Positions 23,442 through 34,644 of a stretch of DNA of 64,000 nt are shown one piece after another. The position numbers and the translations under genes were made by a program. Numbering within the stretch: the stretch's first letter is position 1; every line of letters begins with the position of its first letter. Source of the stretch: Formicarius rufipectus (Eukaryota; Chordata; Aves; Passeriformes; Formicariidae); assembly GCA_013399695.1 (NCBI GenBank), contig VXAU01004951.1, positions 1,001,891-1,065,890 on the forward strand. The letters are read 5' to 3'. The notes below the pieces were generated by a model. The model was not told the origin of the DNA. It worked only from the letters and a program-made list of their open reading frames with translations, and made no database searches.

Positions 23442-25730
23442 GAAACAACTGCTGCTGTCAGGGCACGTAGTCTCCCCTTCTCTCTCTTCTGTAAGGGAGT
23501 GAAAGTTCATTATAACTATTTTCCTTCCTTTCTTCCTGTTCTATTCATGTTTTGAGAAGCTGGAGGTGGCAAGTCCTGCACTCTTCTCCTTCTCTGATTT
23601 AAACCAGTCATTCTGTGGAGCAGGGCATGATACTTGCTGTCAAATGAAGTTGGGATACTCTTAAAAACTAGACAACCCTTTGCTTCAGCATACAAACCTT
23701 TTGCTATTTCTTTATCTCTCAGTTCTCTCAGTCCTCTCTTCATTTGTGCCTATGCTTTCTGAAGTCACCCTATAACCTGTATCACTCAGTTAAGATACTG
23801 CTGGCTGCAGCTTGTCTGAATCATGGATTTTTGCTCTCTCAGACTGTGTTCTCTGGACACGTTACGATCTCCAAAGAGCCTTGTGGGCTTTTTGTAATTG
23901 CTATCTGCATCCAGACAGCTGGACTTTATTTTATTTGAATTTAATAATAAGCTGTTTTTCTTTAGCTGTAAGTTGCAAATTATCAAAACCAATCAAATCC
24001 TATCCATTGAAACTAAATTTATAGTCCCCAATCAAATCCAGGTTGACTGGTTGCTGAATGGTCTCAGGCAAGGACTAGGACAACTGCTGTATATACAGGG
24101 GTGGGAATTTCTTTGATGTATTTCACTAGGGGCAATACAAGACATTTCAGATATAATGTGATTGTTCAGAGAAATGCCTAAGCTGCCTTGGTCCTGTGTA
24201 TTCATCTTTAATTATTAAAATAGGACAGATAATTCACAGCCCTTGAGGTCTTTATTTTATTTTTTGACAGTGATATTCAATGTATGCTTGGCCAAGGGGG
24301 AGAAAGGTGGATTCCAAGAGCAAGAGAACAAAGCAAGAGGGAGCAGAGAGAGGATGAAGAAAAGCAAAAGAGAGGAAAGCTATTAAAATGAAAAGCATAT
24401 TGGAAATGAGAAAGAATGAGGAGTAAGTGGGGCAAAAAAGCAGAGTAGTCTAGTGGTTAATTGTACATCTTTTATTGTCAGTGACTACTCCACATTGAAC
24501 GTAGCCATGTTGTTGCTTGTTATTACATACAATTAAATGCATATTGGTGATCCATCCACTTCAGTGTTTTGTGGAGGAGTCCAGTGTGATTCAGTTGAGG
24601 TCGGCACTCTGCAAAGAGAAATGAGTGATGGTTCTTGCTCTAACGTCTTCAAGTGTATATGCATTTGCATCAACTCACCAGCAGAGCCAATTGCCAAACA
24701 ACAGTTTCTTTGAGGGGGTGTTTTCAGAGAGTTTGGAGGATAAAATTCAAGAGAGGTGAGGGATGGAGAGGAGAAAAAAGTAGAAAGAGAGGAAGAAAAT
24801 ACAGATAAGGAGGAGAGATTCAAATCACAAACAGGCTGCAATAACATTAGAGGGAATTAAGAAAGACAGACCACAGGGTAACAGCAGATCTCAGCAAGTT
24901 GAGAGTCAGTAATGTCCTCTTGCTTGGTCACTGTCAGTCAGCATAAATGCTGCTGCACATTCACAACCAAAAGGGCTTAGCAAAGCTAATGAGCAGCGCA
25001 AGAATGAGGAACAGGAAAATTTCTCTGTTAACTCTGGCTGAGAGTGAATGTCTCTCTGCAAAAGAATATGCAAGGTATAACAGCACCACTAGTGCAAAAA
25101 ATAAGCAGAGGTAGGGCAAGAATGGTGGGAGGAAAGGGAATATAACAAGAAGTCAGCTGATAGTAAAGAAATGTGAAAGCCTGCTGTATTTGCCCTGTCT
25201 AAATCTGCTTGGTCCTAGTAATTAGAACATACTGAGAGTGTTTATTAGAGTTGCAAGTTTAATGACTCAGAATTACAGCTGCCTAACATCCATTAAGCTG
25301 TAGCATTTGTTTTGGAAGTGTCATTTTTCATGAGGGAACACTGTCAGAGCACTGCCCAGTCTTGTGCTGGCAGAGCTTTCTAGTGGCAACACAAGACTGG
25401 CATGTCTAGGAGCCACAGGGCAGGAATGAGGAGTATTGGCAGAGATAAGTTTGGGAAACTTAGGGCTGGAAGAGTGGGTGTGCTGCAGGATAGGAGAGCA
25501 GCATTGGCAGGATTACATTCAAGCATAGCAGTACCTTCCCCCACTTGTGTCATTATTATTCATATGTGTGTGGATTTTTCCTTTACAGGAGATGCAAATT
25601 GTTTTGTTTCCAAGTTGGAGATGGTAGCACCCACTTTGCAGTGCCTGGAGCATAATATGGAGACAGGCCTCTTTGAGCAAAGCAAATTTGCTTTTGTTCC
25701 TGACAGGGCATGCATTCCATTCTGAGTTCG

Positions 25731-25885
25731 GAGTCATAGGACCATCATAAAGTGAATTGGATTGGAAGGGACCTTAAAGATCATCTAGTTCTAGCCCCAC
25801 TGCGACACCTTCCATGAGATCAAGGTCTTCAAAGCCCCCTCCAGTCTAGTGTTGAACCCTTTTCGGGATGAGGCATCCAGTGATG
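25731..25885 (-). mobile_element. Avian CR1 retroposon 3' end
   Basis: This is the clearest repeat in the window and the main evidence for a bird. Read on the plus strand it is the reverse complement of a 5'-truncated CR1 3' end. It starts with a degenerate 'tcataggaccatcat' terminal repeat. It continues with GGAAGGGACCTTAAAGATCA (25764-25783), then 'tctagttctagccccact', 'gacaccttccatgagatcaa', 'tcaaagccccctccag' and 'gatgaggcatccagtgatgg'. All are collinear with the bird consensus phrases for pasting order 'atctagttccaacccc', 'ggacaccttccactagacca', 'tcaaagccccatccaa' and 'gatggggcatccacag'. It is about 155 bp long, non-coding and visibly younger than the other CR1 fragments here. Confidence 0.93.
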
Positions 25886-25914
25886 GCCAGTGATTAACTA
25901 TGTTGTCCTCCCAT

Positions 25915-25985
25915 GTAAATGACCCTGTGCTTCTCTCCCTGCCTTAGTTTCCTCCACAGTAATATAGAAGGAAGCAGGGTTTCTC
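25915..25985 (-). mobile_element. Possible MIR relic, antisense
   Basis: 'tgcttctctccctgccttag' followed by 'tttcctccacagtaatata' fits the reverse complement of the MIR core ('tctctgtgcctcagtttccccatctgtaaaat'). It lies directly beyond the CR1 end and is short and diverged. Confidence 0.45.
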
Positions 25986-25989
25986 TGTT

Positions 25990-28880
25990 CACAGAAAGGC
26001 TCATTCATGGGCATGCATGATAGTGAAGATCACTGTAACAGAAATATTGCAGAAAAGAACAGTATTATCTTTCAAACAAATCTCTGTACTTTGAGCGATA
26101 TTACTTCTAGTGGAGGTACACTTTCAGACCGGGGCAGAGAATGAATTGTTATGATCCAAAACCAAACCTCTTCCAAGTCATGGAATGCATCATAAAGTCA
26201 GAAAACTACAACCCCCCCCCCCAGTTTTTCATAAGAGCCCATGGCCTGTCAGCATGAACTTGCAGAGCACGTCGAGCATTTCATCAAGGATAGCTCTCTG
26301 CAGTGGATGGGGAAGGACACCAGGTTAACTCATTAGAAGGATGTTTAGTGTTCTAAAGAAATTGTGGTTTTGAGGCTTCACATACCGCACCACTGTTGGG
26401 TACTGGTAATACACAAACTGGTTGCTTGTAGTTTGTGGATTTTATATATTTTGTGCTGAGTACCTCTTCTAGTACTTGGGGATGGTCCCCAAATGTGTAC
26501 CAGTGTTGGTGTCTTAATACCAGCAACTACAGCAGCTCACATCCATCTTTTATTGCTTGATTATCTGTTTCCAAAATACATTTCAGACTGTTGAACCTAT
26601 GGATTCCAGGATTGAAATCTGAGCCAAACCCATGAACCCATGACATAGTCTGAGTTACAGCTATTTCCGCTCAGTCTAATGACCAATGGCTCAATGACCC
26701 AGGCCAGTAAGCAGGGATGCCATGTGCAGTGACCCTGGACAGCATAGATTTATGCCAGTAAACTAGTGAGAAGGCAGCAATCCAAAGGTCCGTGTGAATT
26801 CCCCTAATGAGAGTGTATTCACAACAAAATTCAGGGCCAGGTCTGAACTTTTCTGGCACATTTCTGAATATTTGAACTCAGGATTTCTCAAGTCTGTTGC
26901 TGCGTAGAATATGCTGGTACCTTGCAAATTTTGTTGTGCATACTAAGGCTTCATGTCACTTCCTTGCTATTTGATGTCTTTATGTGTGGACCTGTTATAA
27001 CAAAAGACTCCTAACACTACCTTAGGACAGGAAGCAACAGTGTGAGTGAAAGTTTTTGAGATGCCAGTACAGGAACTGAGGATGGGCCAGAATAGCAAAC
27101 AAACCCTCCTGTTTGTCATCCCTTAGAAACAGTGACTGGTTGAGAGATGGCTTCTGAATTTTAGCCGAAGAAGACCAAGCTGTTGAGTCCTTTGGGACCA
27201 GGTCTGTGGCATTCAACTTCACCAGTCATGCCAAACATAGGAAGTCTGCCTGGCTTTTCCTTACTCTTTCGCTTCTTTAATCACCTTCCTGCTGGAGGTT
27301 GGCTGGTTTTGAAACAGATATTGAAGAGCCTATGTTTGTATCCTGTATTTTTTCCTCTCCGTACCATCTGTTCACAGACTGGATTACAGTTGTGCCAGTT
27401 AAAAAGCAGATTGCCTTGGCCCAAGGTCAGGATCTCAGCCCCGGTGTGCTGCCTGCCTCCTGTGGGTTTACACTCAACACAGAGCTCAGGGCCTTCTGCT
27501 GCATTCCCTGAAACTCCCACCTGCTACCATGGAGGGATGCTCAGGCTCTTTCCTCCTACACCATGCTCACCACCTTGCTCCCACCCACCCTTCTGTCCTT
27601 TGTCCTCCTGTGTGCACTCCATTTGGCTCAGTTTAAAGGCCAGGGAAAAGGGGGAGAAGGTAAAAGTACGGATTGTCAGCCTTGATTTACCTTCAGCAAC
27701 GCACTGTGCTCGGACCTGTCAGTGCACCGGCCTCAGCATCCATCAGTCCTGCTCCAAGGAGCACTTCTCACCATACCACTTTGGTGATTTCCGAGGGACA
27801 CTTCTTCAGTCTTGCTCTGCTAATTATTTTGTGGTTAACTCATTGTGAGGGATGATGAGGAGGTGTGCTGAGAGTCAGCAAATCCATCCCCCTATTTTTT
27901 CTAAGTGGCAGTGGCAAAGAAGGATTTGCAATGGTAATGCACTGCTGTAAACTACAGGTATAGACATATCCTATATGAAGAAATCAAGGCAATACTTTTG
28001 TTCACCAGGGTTCAGTAGTATCCAGAGGGTTCTCATGAATAGCAGGTGAATTCCTGATTAGTATTCAGAGGAGAGAAACAGACCAGCTGGCAGGTTGACC
28101 CTTGGCCTCAGGACAACCTGCAGTCCCTTGTTCAGTGGCTCTGTGACTAACTCAGGCCCACTAACTAGCTGTCCTATTAAGAGAGTGTAAGACACTGCAA
28201 TCATGGACTTCTCATGTTTAGCATGCTGCTTTTTTCCCCTGAGCTCAATGTGGTCATCTTCTGACTCCCTAAGTTTATCAACATAGATTCACATGAACCA
28301 TAGGGCTGTGCTCAAGACTCAATAGGAACCCGGTGCATCGATCTACCCCTTTACTTCTGAAATTATTGTATAGTCAGTTGCTGTTTGATTCTTCTCCTCT
28401 CTTGTTCTACCACAAACTCTCTTTAATGTGCCCTCTGTGTTTTACGGGCAGTGTGGTGCCTCAATCAGATTCTTTGCAGCAAGTGGCAAGGCTCTCCTGA
28501 TGCTCCCCTTTTTATGTAGCACAGTTCCTTATTCCACTTTCTTCTTCCAACTTTGAGTCACACACAGTGTTCTATCTGCCAGTGCACCATCCTCAAGAGT
28601 ACAGTGGATCTCAAAGGGCTTTGTCCTTGATGTCTGCTTTGTGGATGATTGCATTGCCATATCCAGGTTCAAACACCTAAAGCAACTTCTATACTTAATA
28701 CACCCTGACCTGTCACGCAGTCTCCCTAAACCTCAGTCAACAAATGCTCACGACTCAGGCTGAATAGTGTTAAGAAGATACTTGTCTTTTCCTTTGAATT
28801 CTCTTCAGTCTTTTTATCACTCCAAATGATGAAAAAATCCTCCCAGTCATGTACTCTTGTAGTATGGAGCCTAGGTATTT
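25990..28880. other. Unique non-coding DNA with the longest open frame
   Basis: The plus-strand frame 27183-27848 is 221 codons long, the longest in the window. Its product is Cys/Ser/Pro/Leu-rich with no recognised domain, and other frames on both strands overlap it (27299-27511, 27281-27520). I see no clear splice sites or conserved motif, so I leave it uncalled as a gene. A run of eleven C lies at 26212-26222. A faint old dispersed repeat trace ('tttatgccagtaaactagtg') is near 26750. Confidence 0.5.
26212..26222. repeat. Poly-C run
   Basis: Eleven consecutive C residues. Such runs are prone to length error in sequencing and to slippage. Confidence 0.9.
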
Positions 28881-28889
28881 TCTCCCTTG

Positions 28890-29600
28890 TATTCTCCCCC
28901 CTACGTGTTTCTTACTCTACCAGATATAGAAAATCCCTCTCTTCTTCTCTTTCTCAATACCAAGAACCTTTTTTCATGCCTTAACCTTCCTTAATCTTGA
29001 TTGTTGTAACATCTTCTGCCTCTCTTGCTTGAAAGCCAGCTCACTTCTGGCATAGTACAAGTGCCCCTTTCTCTCTGCCATGAAGAATGCATTGCCTTTC
29101 TGTTTACATTGCTCTGTCAGATCTGTTCTGAATTTCCTTATCCTTGCCTTTATGACCTTATACAGTCCTGCTGATTTTTCTAATCCAGCTTTCACATCCC
29201 CTCCAATTCTTTACATTTCTGTAAACTGCATTGTCCCATTCATGTCCCAGCAGTATTTTGCAGATATTGCTAGCAACACAATCCCCTTCTGAGGCAGGCC
29301 TTTCTCTGTATTTTCTCCTGTCTTTCTAACTCTCCACAGTGTTTACTTTCTCCTTTGCTTTCTCAGTGTCAAATGAGTGAACTTTCCTGCCTTCTTTGCT
29401 CTGTGCCTTACCTCATCCATTTCTTTTGACATTGAGGAGTGCTAACTTTGTCCTCAGCTTTGCAGCGCTATGCTTTGTGACTTCTACACCCACTCAGTTG
29501 TCCTATAATCCAGCCATCCCTGCAAAAGTTTTAGCTCCTGACACCTCAGTAACCCATCTTGCACACTACATCCTGCCTTCTTTTGACAAGTAGCCTCCCA
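28890..29600 (+). mobile_element. LINE-2-like reverse-transcriptase relic
   Basis: In one plus-strand frame, 28984 onward translates to TFLNLDCCNIFCLSCL, which lines up with the LINE-2/CR1-clade motif around 'LDYCNxLLxGL' after the reverse transcriptase core. In the same frame 29110 onward reads CSVRSVLNFLILAFMTLYSP, lining up with the downstream 'LPVRxRIxFKxLLLTYKxLH' block. The spacing is about ten residues shorter than usual, and a stop lies between the two blocks, so it is a dead copy. The rest of the segment is C/T-rich on the plus strand, as in LINE-2 relics. The antisense frame 28974-29195 (73 codons, Lys-rich) is a shadow. The boundaries are loose. Confidence 0.5.
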
Positions 29601-30429
29601 AAGAAGGTGGGGTATCTGGGTGGGATAAGTGCCCCAGGTCGGAGTGGGGAGTCTGTGCTGGACATGGCTGGATTAGGGAGACTTAATCAGTTGTATAATC
29701 ACACCTAAGAGGATTGCTGTATTTTCCCAAGCATGACTCAACTGAAATGTATTTTGGATGTAGGTGGACAGGTGATGTGACCGAAGAGGAAAGAGAGGGG
29801 ACAGATTCCTCAGTCACATCTCCTTTTTTTTTAATTTGGTTTAGTCTTGTTCTTGTTTCAGAAATATAGTACAGCACTAGACTCCCATGACACAAATGAT
29901 CTTCGTGTCCTGACCTTCCTCTGTGGTTTCCCTGGAGCACGTTTTGCACCACTCTCCCTGTTGCACATCCTTGTTTATCACTGGAAGTGATCAAAGTGTG
30001 GGGTGAGAGGTAGCAGTTGGGGAAGCAGAGATGGCAGTGAGTAGTCAGCAGGTATGGCAGAAAGGTCTTGGGAATGACAGACACAGCATCCTTCCCAGTG
30101 TGGGGTTTGAGGAAGACGGGACCTAGAGCTGGCGCCTCTAGGTTATAGGGCAATGACAACTCTGGAAAGGGAGTGGGTTATTCCCTGTGCCACCCTCCAT
30201 TAGCAGTACAGATTCAGGAGGAAGACTAACGACTGCCTATGGTGCACAGCCACCACCTTCCTCTGCCTAACCTGGACAGATTAATGAGGTACTCCCTCTG
30301 TGCGGCAGGTGGCCATATGCTTGTGCGATTTAGCGCAGGCCAGGGCGGCTGCCTAGTCGGAGTTAAAGAGGTTTGGATCTGCTGGGTGGTCAGGGGAAGA
30401 AAGGAAGGGCTGCTGCTAGTTGGAGTGGG

Positions 30430-30600
30430 CTATTAAAAGCCAATACTCTAATGAACGAGCAATGGCATCTAATCAATGTGTGAAAAATGGGTAATTCTTG
30501 CTAATGCCCTGTTAATGTTCTCATAATGATCTGTCAGGGAACTCTGGCTAATTATTGTCATGGCAATTTGGCACAAGTTTGTCTGGGATAATGTGGATCG
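30430..30600. promoter_or_regulatory. Candidate conserved regulatory block, TAAT-rich
   Basis: Within about 170 bases there are roughly ten TAAT/ATTA cores, for example 'gggtaattcttgctaatgcc', 'ctgttaatgttctcataatg' and 'ggctaattattgtcatggca'. No repeat is recognisable and there are no simple runs. This is the texture of many vertebrate developmental enhancers, where homeodomain proteins bind TAAT cores. Function and conservation are inference; no comparison was possible. Confidence 0.3.
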
Positions 30601-31569
30601 GGTGAAGAGGAGCACATACTGCTGTCCATGTCCCAGAGCCCTGCTGGTTTTTCTGCATCTTCCTGTTTGTCTTCTACTATCTCCTCTTTCTGGTCACTCT
30701 TTTAATGAGGCAATTAGTTGATTGATTAGCTAATGTTTGTACAGCACTTTCAACATGTAAAAGTGCTAATTCTGTTCTCTTTGTTATTCCTCCTTTGCAT
30801 CTGTATTTTTTTCTTGCTTTTCTGATGTGACTTGGGACCAGTTGTGTTCTGTTATGTCATAGAACACCGGTGAGGTTATAGTTGAGAATCCACAATGCAA
30901 GTGCCCCCCATTTTCTTTATCCTTAACACTGTCCCATGACACATATTTTCCTCTGTCCATGACTTTGGCCTGCTGTCCCACTGTAGTCCATCACTGCTTG
31001 ATGCATGTAAATCTGAAACCCACTCCACTTTATTTTGAACTTCTCAGTGCAAAATTTAGTCCTAATGTGCTGCCTGAGGCTTTGCCAGGGTTCTTGTAAA
31101 TCATGTGGATGTACATCGCTCTCAGAAGTCTCTGCAGTTAGTAGGTGATGTTGGACTGTTGATCTTGTTTTACTTGCCCATGGGTTGTTCACTATAGGTT
31201 ATGTTTTTCCCTAACCCAATAGGATGGAGCTTACAGAGAAGAAAGAACACGTCATGCTCTACTCATCCCTCTTGCCTTTGAAAGTCATGTCTTTTCCCTG
31301 CTGTGATAAGTCAGGAATATTGGTGACTTACAATTAAGCTCTTGCTACACAAGCTTGCAGCTAGCTGGAAAGGAAGTGAGTGGGAGGGCAAGTGGAGAGT
31401 GACCTATTTGCACATTAATGAACGATACGCCCCATTGTATTATGTAGAAGCCTGGTTTTGCATGTGTTTACATAGCTTTTCAAAAGAGGAAACCCAGTCA
31501 CTGGCAACCCTCAAGAGAAACATATGGCTATAGAATGGCTGTACAGTTATAGAGAAGCTTTTCACTCAT

Positions 31570-31640
31570 AGCTGACATTTCTATAGCACTTTTTAGTGTC
31601 ATCCAGGAGGATCCCAAACCATTTAGCTCACTGCTGAAAC
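31570..31640 (+). mobile_element. Possible MIR-like SINE head relic
   Basis: 'acatttctatagcacttttt' followed by 'catccaggaggatcccaaac' resembles the amniote repeat 'catttctatagcgcttttcatccgaggatcccaaagc'. It is short, with no matching tail found downstream. Confidence 0.35.
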
Positions 31641-32984
31641 ATGGCCAACTCGGAGGTGGAACAAAGTCACCATTCTTGCAGTGGCATTCCCACAGAGTGA
31701 AAGTTTAGGACAGGGTTTGAAAATCCATTCTGTAGCAGGGCACTCTGAACGAACCTCAGCTCAGCAGGCTAAGGCTGCAGCCAGTACCAAGCTGAGGCAA
31801 GCATCACTTATGCTTGTGACTTCTGTGGGATTTCTTAAGGATAGGCCAGATACCTTGTCTATGTCCAGTCTGAAAAACACTACCTCCCACAACTGTGTGC
31901 TTTCTTAAAAGGTTACGCAAAGTAATTTCTCAGCTTCTTCAACACTGGGAAAACCAAAACCATTGCCTGCTTCTAAGGAGGGAGTAGGACAGCTTCTAGC
32001 AGCACAGTTCCTGTTCTTAGTGATAGCATCGCCAGTTATTTCCATTTGCTTCTACAACAACAATTTTACTATCCCTTAGAGACTTGGAGAAGGTGTCACT
32101 ACAGCTTAACATTAGCAGCTGTGACTTATTTTCTTCTCATCTGACCCAGCCTGGCACCTGAGAATGACTTGCTCTGATCTTCAGCCTTCTTCTTGTTTAC
32201 TTGCTGTGTCACTTTTGTGAAGGGTGGATGCTTTTGTACTGTGGAAGCAAATGCAGAATGTAAATCTACTGAGATTTGGATAAATCCTGTCTGAATACTA
32301 CATGGCAATAGTCAGCATGTTTGTTTCTAAAAGGCATTCCTCCTGTAAGTGACCCAGAGCTGACTCACATTTATTTTGGTATCAGTGAGCTGAAGTTTGT
32401 GAATCTGGCCCGGGGACAAGTTTTGTCCATTGTTTTGGGTTTTTTCCCAAGAAAGAGTCATCACAAAAGATGAAGATACTACTTTTGTCTCACCACTCTG
32501 AAACCCTCTGTGTTTTGTTCTAATGCTTTTAGAGCTTGTTTGCTTACTGAGCTGTGCTCCCTACCATGTTTCCAGAGTGAAGGAGAACAAGTACCCATAT
32601 TCCTGTGGCTCACATGACAATATCAAAAAAGAAAGCACAACAAACAGAAGAGTACTCTGGTACAAGATTAGGCTGCTTAGATTTAGAACGTGTAAGCCAG
32701 AGGGCATAGCTGTATGTCTCATCTGTTTACTGATCAGTCTCTGTGGCTCTTCCCCATCTCATGCTCCCTCCTGTACCCATTTAGACATACTGACCAGCAC
32801 AGGGATCAGTGCAGCTTTCCGCTCAGAAATGTGTTTCCAATTACAGGTCTTGCAGGCACTCATTCGGATGAGAGATTAGAAAGTGACTTCTCTCTGCTGC
32901 TCATCCCCTCCCATAAATTTCCTTCTCCTATCTGTGTGTGTACAAATTTAATGTGCTGCTTCCTTTACTTCTGTCCCCCCCAAC

Positions 32985-33390
32985 AGGAGAGATGGAATAG
33001 GCTATACTCCCTGGCTCTGAAAAGAGACAGTAAAAGAAGGGCTATAATGGGCATTTACAAAATTGTGAATGTTATGGAGAAGGTGTCACTGAGTACCCAT
33101 AATTCAAGAACGAGTAATGGGCTCAGAATGAAAAGGAGGTTTTTGTTGTTTTTTTTCCAAACATGAATTACAGTGTAGAACTTCTGCTCATAGGCTGTAG
33201 AAACCAGAACCAGATTCTAAAGACCTTCTAAAAGTTGTTGGAGGACATGACCATGGACTGCTGCTCCTTGTAGCATATTTGCTGCTGGTGTCCCTCAGAG
33301 CATTAGGATAGCTGCTGGCTGGGTCAGGTTTGAGACAGCAGGGCTCATCCTCTCCGCTGTTGTCACACCTGATTTTCCACAAGGTGGTTA
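32985..33390 (+). mobile_element. Old CR1 LINE 3' fragment
   Basis: The segment is collinear with the CR1 3' half on the plus strand. 'gctctgaaaagagacagtaa' corresponds to 'gcctggaaaagagacggctc', and 'gggctataatgggcatttac' to 'ggatatgatagaggtctata'. AAAATTGTGAATGTTATGGA begins near 33059 (usual 'aaaatcatgactggtatgga'), followed by 'gaaggtgtcactgagtaccc' and 'ttcaagaacgagtaatggg' (usual 'acaagaactaggggtcac'). Later come 'ttgttggaggacatgacc' and 'gagcattaggatagctgctgg' (usual 'gaggcattggaatagctgatgg'). The frames 32714-33166 (plus) and 33188-33382 (minus) run through it and are not genes. Confidence 0.7.
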
Positions 33391-33404
33391 AATGGATGTG
33401 TTTT

Positions 33405-33600
33405 GTGAGGAAGTCATGGTTCTGGGGTTAAGGCTCAGTTCTAGGATGCTGTTTAGCATTGTCCAATTCACTGTTTTGTTTACAAGTTAATTTCCAGCCT
33501 GTAAAATGAGAATTATAGTACCAATTAATAACCTAAATTATTCTACAAATGTCTAATCTGATTAATGTTCTTTAATGCAATGTGTTGTCATCCCTTGTTA
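33405..33600 (-). mobile_element. MIR SINE relic, antisense
   Basis: 'tttccagcctgtaaaatgag' then 'aattatagtaccaattaata' corresponds to the reverse complement of MIR, 'tttcctcatctgtaaaatgagg / ataatagtacctacct'. The upstream part 'tttagcattgtccaattcac' fits the 'cttgggcaagtcacttaa' region. It lies directly beyond the CR1 fragment. Confidence 0.55.
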
Positions 33601-33779
33601 GCCATCCAAGACTATACACAGGGGCCCCTTCTCCACATACACAAGCATAAAAAGCCAAGTTACATTGTTTCTGCTCCTTAGTGTTTTCCAAGTGCTTTGT
33701 CACCTGTTCCTTCTTTAAGCAGTTTCTGTTTTCTAAAATATTTCCCATCCCAAATTCTCTCCAGGACTCTAATCGTTTG

Positions 33780-34640
33780 CATTCTCTGTGTGTGCTTTTC
33801 TCACTCTTATTTTTTAAGAAAAACTCCAGAGCTGACCAGTCACACTATTCCAGCTGAAGGTATGACTTGATGTATGCAATGGCATTAATACTTTTCTCAG
33901 TGGGTGAAATTCACCCACCCCTCAGAAATGACTCACAGGAGATCTAGGCACCACTTAAATCCAATGTAAGCTGTATTTTGTTGGCTTAGATGAGATTTTG
34001 CTGGAGCTTTGGCCTTACACTGAGCTTCTGCACAGTAGTGATTTTTCACCAAGTATTATTTTTACATCTTAATGTTCCATTTACTTTTTGGCCTGCTATT
34101 GAGGTATCTCAGAGAAAAATCTTCATTGATCTGCCTGCAGTAAGTATAGGTTTTTTGTTGTCTGACCATACTTAATTTTACGACCCAGTAAGACTCCTGA
34201 GGAGTATAGTTTATTTTTCCCAATACATATTGTCTGTGTCAAGGCTGAACTCGTTCTGTGGTCTGTTAGGCTGCTGCATATCTTCTTAGCACTCTGAGAA
34301 TCCTCTGTACCTCTGATAATTTTGCTTCATCAGTAGATGTTGGTCTCTCACAATTTCATTCTCCTTCTCATTGCATTAGCTGATGTATTGCATATGCAGG
34401 TCAGAGCAAAGTTCTCGGCAGCACTCCTGCTGTTACGTTTTCACCATATTATGAGGACATCCATTATTCTTTGATTTCTGCTTTTTATCTTGTAGAGACT
34501 TGTTCTCCATGAGAGAACTTTACATTTCTAACCCAGGAATTCTTTGATTTTGTAACATTTTTTTATTTTTATTAAATACTTGGTCAAAGACTTCTTGAAA
34601 GGCAATTTGTAAAAATATCAGTGTGTGCTCATCTTTTGCT
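33780..34640 (-). mobile_element. Old CR1 LINE fragment, antisense, with insertion
   Basis: Read on the plus strand, the two flanks are collinear with the reverse complement of CR1. 33825-33897 ('ctgaccagtcacactattcc' and 'atggcattaatacttttct') fits 'gaactgcacacagtattcca...gcattatgatattttct'. 34054-34640 continues without loss: 'tattatttttacatcttaat' and 'ttccatttactttttggcct' (usual 'tctgtttgcttttttgactgc'), 'atctcagagaaaaatcttca', 'attttgcttcatcagtagat' (usual 'gttttgtatcatcagcaaac'), 'gatgtattgcatatgcaggt', 'atgagagaactttacatttc', and 'gacttcttgaaaggcaattt' (usual 'aaagccttgctaaagtc'). It is non-coding today. The part between, 33898-34053, appears to be a later insertion. Confidence 0.7.
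33898..34053. mobile_element. Candidate nested palindrome-ended element
   Basis: About 155 bases interrupt the CR1 fragment described around it. The left end has a 19-base near-perfect palindrome at 33900-33918: GTGGGTGAA, one A, TTCACCCAC. The right end has 'agtgatttttcaccaag' (34037-34053), which resembles the same GGTGAAxTTCACC core. The end phrases recall ancient amniote repeats containing 'gggtgaaattcaccc', which I remember but cannot name. I could not define a target-site duplication by eye. It could be a small non-autonomous DNA transposon or a fragment of another old repeat. Confidence 0.4.
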
Positions 34641-34644
34641 TGAG

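Larger units (their letters stand above)
17245..25725. other. Unique non-coding DNA with SINE/LINE tails
   Basis: No gene is supported over about 8.5 kb; frames are at most about 105 codons and unrecognised. Homopolymer T runs lie at 20557-20568, 22239-22254 and 23423-23441, and A/G-rich patches at about 21990-22050 and 24300-24420. Old repeat relics are listed separately at 19790-19970, 20255-20305 and 21480-21625. I see nothing else of known type. Confidence 0.55.
29605..32980. other. Unique non-coding DNA, possible regulatory block
   Basis: There is no supported gene. The longest frame is minus 29683-30159 (158 codons, unrecognised). A CpG-containing stretch at 30300-30365 precedes a homeodomain-site-rich block listed separately. 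Traces of MIR-like tails ('gtacagcactttcaacatg') lie near 30740 and 31575-31640. A faint old dispersed repeat phrase ending 'gtgaatctggccc' is near 32400. Confidence 0.5.

Noticed and set aside
28974..29195. Lys/Arg-rich minus-strand frame of 73 codons that looks protein-like
   Set aside because: It is the antisense shadow of the LINE-2-like relic on the plus strand.
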